Positions 62,134 to 64,000 of a stretch of 64,000 bases of DNA are shown one piece after another (positions within the stretch are counted from its first letter, which is position 1; each line of letters begins with the position of its first letter). The stretch comes from CAVSVP01 sp963731125 (GTDB lineage: Bacteria; Pseudomonadota; Gammaproteobacteria; Competibacterales; Competibacteraceae). The notes beneath the pieces are model-generated. The model made no database searches and was not told where the DNA came from. It saw nothing but the letters and a program-made list of their open reading frames with translations. A program made the translations under genes and the position numbers. Location of the stretch: assembly GCA_963731125.1 (NCBI GenBank), contig CAVSVP010000009.1, forward strand, positions 310,001 to 374,000, read 5' to 3'.

Positions 62134-63537
62134 GTGAACTGTCCTGTGACTTCATTCGCAACCGTCGCTGGTGCCAAGACTCATCTGCTTAACCAACTTT
62201 ATCAACTTTTATATTCCGATTTTTCCTTTTCCAGCAAAGTCAATGCTAACCAGCTGCTTCGCTTGGAAGCACCGCTATCTGATTGCTCACCACTACAATG
62301 GTTAAGCTGCCAAGATCACAGTATTCGCGTTTACTGGTCCAACCGACAGCTTGATTTTGAAGCCGCTGGAATTGGCTCTGCTGATAGCCTGAAAAGCCAC
62401 TCCATCAATAACTATGAGGTAATGTTCTCACACCTGAAACAAAGCTTTAGCAATTATGTCGGTAATGCGCGATATTTTGGTGGGCTGCGCTTTAATTTCG
62501 CAACCCAAATCGACCCGCATTGGCTGCCTTACGGTCATTATTGCTTCATATTGCCTCAATTTGAGATGACCAGCGATTCAACCGGTACCTATTTGGCTTG
62601 TAATGTACTTCTAGATAGGAAAAAAGATATAAAACAAAAACTTAAATACATCATAAAAGAATTAGAAAAAGTAGAGACGGTGGTTTCGACGATTCCAGAA
62701 AGTCATCCTTCGGTTTTTTTACTCCGGCGAAATATTCCTGAAAAGCAAGAATGGATCCGTAATATTGAAACAGCTCTTGCTATTTTGAAAAATGGTAAAG
62801 CGGAGAAAATAGTGCTCGGCCGTAGCACCATGTTGTTATTTAGCACAGCACCAAACCCTTTTACTTTACTAAGCCAATTAAAAGCGATAGAACCTTTCGC
62901 CTATCATTTCTATTTTCAACCTGAACACAATTCGGCATTCATTGGCGCTTCGCCAGAACGTTTGTACAAGCGGCAAGGCCAAACCATTGAAAGCGAGGCC
63001 GTAGCCGGCACTTGTTCCCGGGGCACCACTGTTGAAGAAGACAAGCAATTCGGAGAGGCATTACTCCGCTCTCAAAAAGAAAATTGTGAACATCGCTTTG
63101 TATGCAACGATATTGAATCTATTTTGCAAAACCTTTGCTGCCATGTTGAGGTCAGCAGCGGGGTTCGGCTGCTCAAACAGACTAGGGTACAACACCTTTA
63201 TAGTCAGATTCATGGCAAACTTCGCGAGCGTGTCTTGGACATGGACCTGATAAAACGGCTTCATCCGACGCCGGCGGTCGGCGGATCACCTCGAAACATT
63301 GCGTTACAAGTCATTGAAGCCCTAGAACCTTTCGACCGAGGTTGGTTCGCGGGACCGGTAGGCTGGATAGGCCCCGACTCAGCCGAATTTGCCGTCGGTA
63401 TACGTTCCGCCGTCGTCAACAATAAGATGCTCAGATTATTCGCGGGTGCGGGAGTTGTCCAAGGATCTGTCCCGCAATTGGAATGGGATGAATTAGAAAC
63501 TAAAATTGGCGTCTTTATGGATGCCTTACAATTATAG
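62134..63537 (+). CDS. menF: Isochorismate synthase, MenF-like
   Basis: About 467 residues from GTG 62134 (VNCPVTSFATVAGAKTHLL); GTG at 62146 is the alternative, and an earlier frame to 62023 lies in the MITE. The chorismate-utilising domain has EKIVLGRSTMLLFSTAPNPF, FYFQPEHNSAFIGASPERLY, IESEAVAGTCSRGTTVEEDK, RVQHLYSQIHGKLRERVLDM and LHPTPAVGGSPRNIALQVIE, then FDRGWFAGPVGWIGPDSAEF. It converts chorismate to isochorismate for menaquinone or a siderophore; no siderophore genes are seen. No menD follows, because a terminator and an IS come next. Confidence 0.88.
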   Translation: MNCPVTSFATVAGAKTHLLNQLYQLLYSDFSFSSKVNANQLLRLEAPLSDCSPLQWLSCQDHSIRVYWSNRQLDFEAAGIGSADSLKSHSINNYEVMFSHLKQSFSNYVGNARYFGGLRFNFATQIDPHWLPYGHYCFILPQFEMTSDSTGTYLACNVLLDRKKDIKQKLKYIIKELEKVETVVSTIPESHPSVFLLRRNIPEKQEWIRNIETALAILKNGKAEKIVLGRSTMLLFSTAPNPFTLLSQLKAIEPFAYHFYFQPEHNSAFIGASPERLYKRQGQTIESEAVAGTCSRGTTVEEDKQFGEALLRSQKENCEHRFVCNDIESILQNLCCHVEVSSGVRLLKQTRVQHLYSQIHGKLRERVLDMDLIKRLHPTPAVGGSPRNIALQVIEALEPFDRGWFAGPVGWIGPDSAEFAVGIRSAVVNNKMLRLFAGAGVVQGSVPQLEWDELETKIGVFMDALQL

Positions 63538-63622
63538 ATCTTCGCATATGAATTGATAGGTTTGCATTTTTTTCGTGATATAACCGACATTCCGCACACC
63601 CCCTCTTGATTTTAAGAACTAA

Positions 63623-63649
63623 AAAACCAGGCCCAGAGGACCTGGTTTT
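63623..63649. terminator. Bidirectional terminator after menF
   Basis: AAAACCAGG and CCTGGTTTT form a perfect 9-bp stem with a 9-base loop. The A and T runs work in both directions. A second GC hairpin, GCCCCC and GGGGGC, follows at 63656-63672. Confidence 0.9.
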
Positions 63650-63723
63650 GCGGTTGCCCCCTGGAAGGGGGCACACACAGCTTGCCTTCTCAGAAGGCAA
63701 GCCAGGTACCCTGTCCTAATTCT

Positions 63724-63829
63724 TACTTGTCAAACGCTAACCGTTCCTGGCGTCGCTCTTGACGTTCCTGGTATTGCACATATTTTCGAATCATATCCGG
63801 ATTTTCACTACCGTACACTTTTTAGAATG
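63724..63829 (-). pseudogene. C-terminal remnant of an unidentified gene
   Basis: On the minus strand the frame reads KVYGSENPDMIRKYVQYQER followed by QERRQERLAFDK and TAA. It looks like the tail of an IS200/IS605-type TnpA but this is a weak resemblance. It is cut at about 63829 by the next element, whose end may be GGCGTCCCCTAAGGTAGG. Confidence 0.35.
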
Positions 63830-63892
63830 GCGTCCCCTAAGGTAGGTAATTTATTGTAAGATAGCAGTTTTTTGTTTTCAGGGGGGCAAACG

Positions 63893-64000
63893 ATGGGGGA
63901 TGCATACCGTCGATTTCAGGCCATTTGGCAGGCCTTGAAAACGAGGTATCCGGGGGAGCCCCGCGGTCAAGTGGTGCGTCATCTCAATACGCTGGCGGCC
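63893..64000 (+). CDS. Transposase, start only (runs off the window)
   Basis: ATG at 63893 behind CAGGGGGG. The first 36 residues, MGDAYRRFQAIWQALKTRYP and GEPRGQVVRHLNTLAA, are like the starts of several IS4-superfamily or IS1634-like transposases. The catalytic part is outside the window, so family and integrity are unknown. Confidence 0.55.
   Translation, partial: MGDAYRRFQAIWQALKTRYPGEPRGQVVRHLNTLAA

Noticed and set aside
1..64000. CRISPR arrays, tRNA or rRNA genes
   Set aside because: I saw no regularly spaced repeats with unique spacers and no cloverleaf-type sequence on either strand.

Overview
The window reads as a gammaproteobacterial chromosome. The evidence is the ruvCAB-yebC block, a glrK/qseG/glrR two-component operon, nagZ beside a methylthioinosine phosphorylase gene, the nudE-cysQ pair, zapE, an NrtR-nadA unit and an isochorismate synthase (menF-like) gene. 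I cannot name the species. The load of insertion sequences is very high. The host backbone looks clearly less GC-rich than most of the IS DNA (by eye, not computed), so much of the IS DNA probably came from elsewhere.

Layout. (1) 1-7.8 kb is nested IS debris: IS1595, an unassigned DDE element present twice, IS1, IS4, IS630 and a second IS4-type element. That second element sits in the remains of a periplasmic amino-acid-binding protein gene. (2) 7.8-22.5 kb is mostly backbone: an SLC13 transporter; purine and methylthio salvage (mtnP-like, hpt) with a DsrE protein and nagZ; a signalling cluster resembling the Pseudomonas HptB-HsbR-HsbA pathway, next to a response regulator broken by a frameshift and an IS982 copy; L,D-transpeptidase, CYTH, SHOCT, zapE, cysQ and nudE. 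(3) 22.6-36.1 kb is a second IS graveyard: ISAs1 inside an unassigned element, IS1 inside IS701, an IS4 remnant, a serine recombinase fragment, IS66 split by IS3 and IS1634, an 89-bp MITE, a DUF4338 (DruA-like) gene coupled to IS66 tnpC, and a 1.79-kb element with an 8-bp duplication. (4) 36.1-45.4 kb is backbone: glrR-qseG-glrK, ruvBAC, yebC, a lipase-like hydrolase, then nrtR and nadA. Two operator palindromes of identical form and a 12-bp coding tandem repeat sit at the nrtR start. (5) 45.8-56.7 kb looks like a storage-lipid and electron-transfer neighbourhood: a TetR regulator, three phasins, patatin, wax-ester synthase/DGAT, acyl-CoA-binding protein, an NDH-2-like flavoprotein, ETF-ubiquinone oxidoreductase and a Bax-inhibitor-1 membrane protein. 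(6) 56.8-64 kb holds an IS5 and an IS1 copy, a stress-type protein, a CoA-ester lyase, an alpha/beta hydrolase, menF, a strong terminator and the start of another transposase.

How the genes fit together. Methylthioinosine phosphorylase releases hypoxanthine, which HGPRT can turn into IMP. NrtR probably represses its own transcription unit with nadA in response to NAD status. Granule proteins, an acyltransferase, a lipase and an acyl-CoA carrier lie beside respiratory entry points for reducing power. IS boundaries were set from visible terminal inverted repeats and target-site duplications, many of them exact. A family of about 110-160-bp MITE-like repeats (three copies) and a dispersed repeat of about 105 bp upstream of zapE are the least explained non-coding structures.
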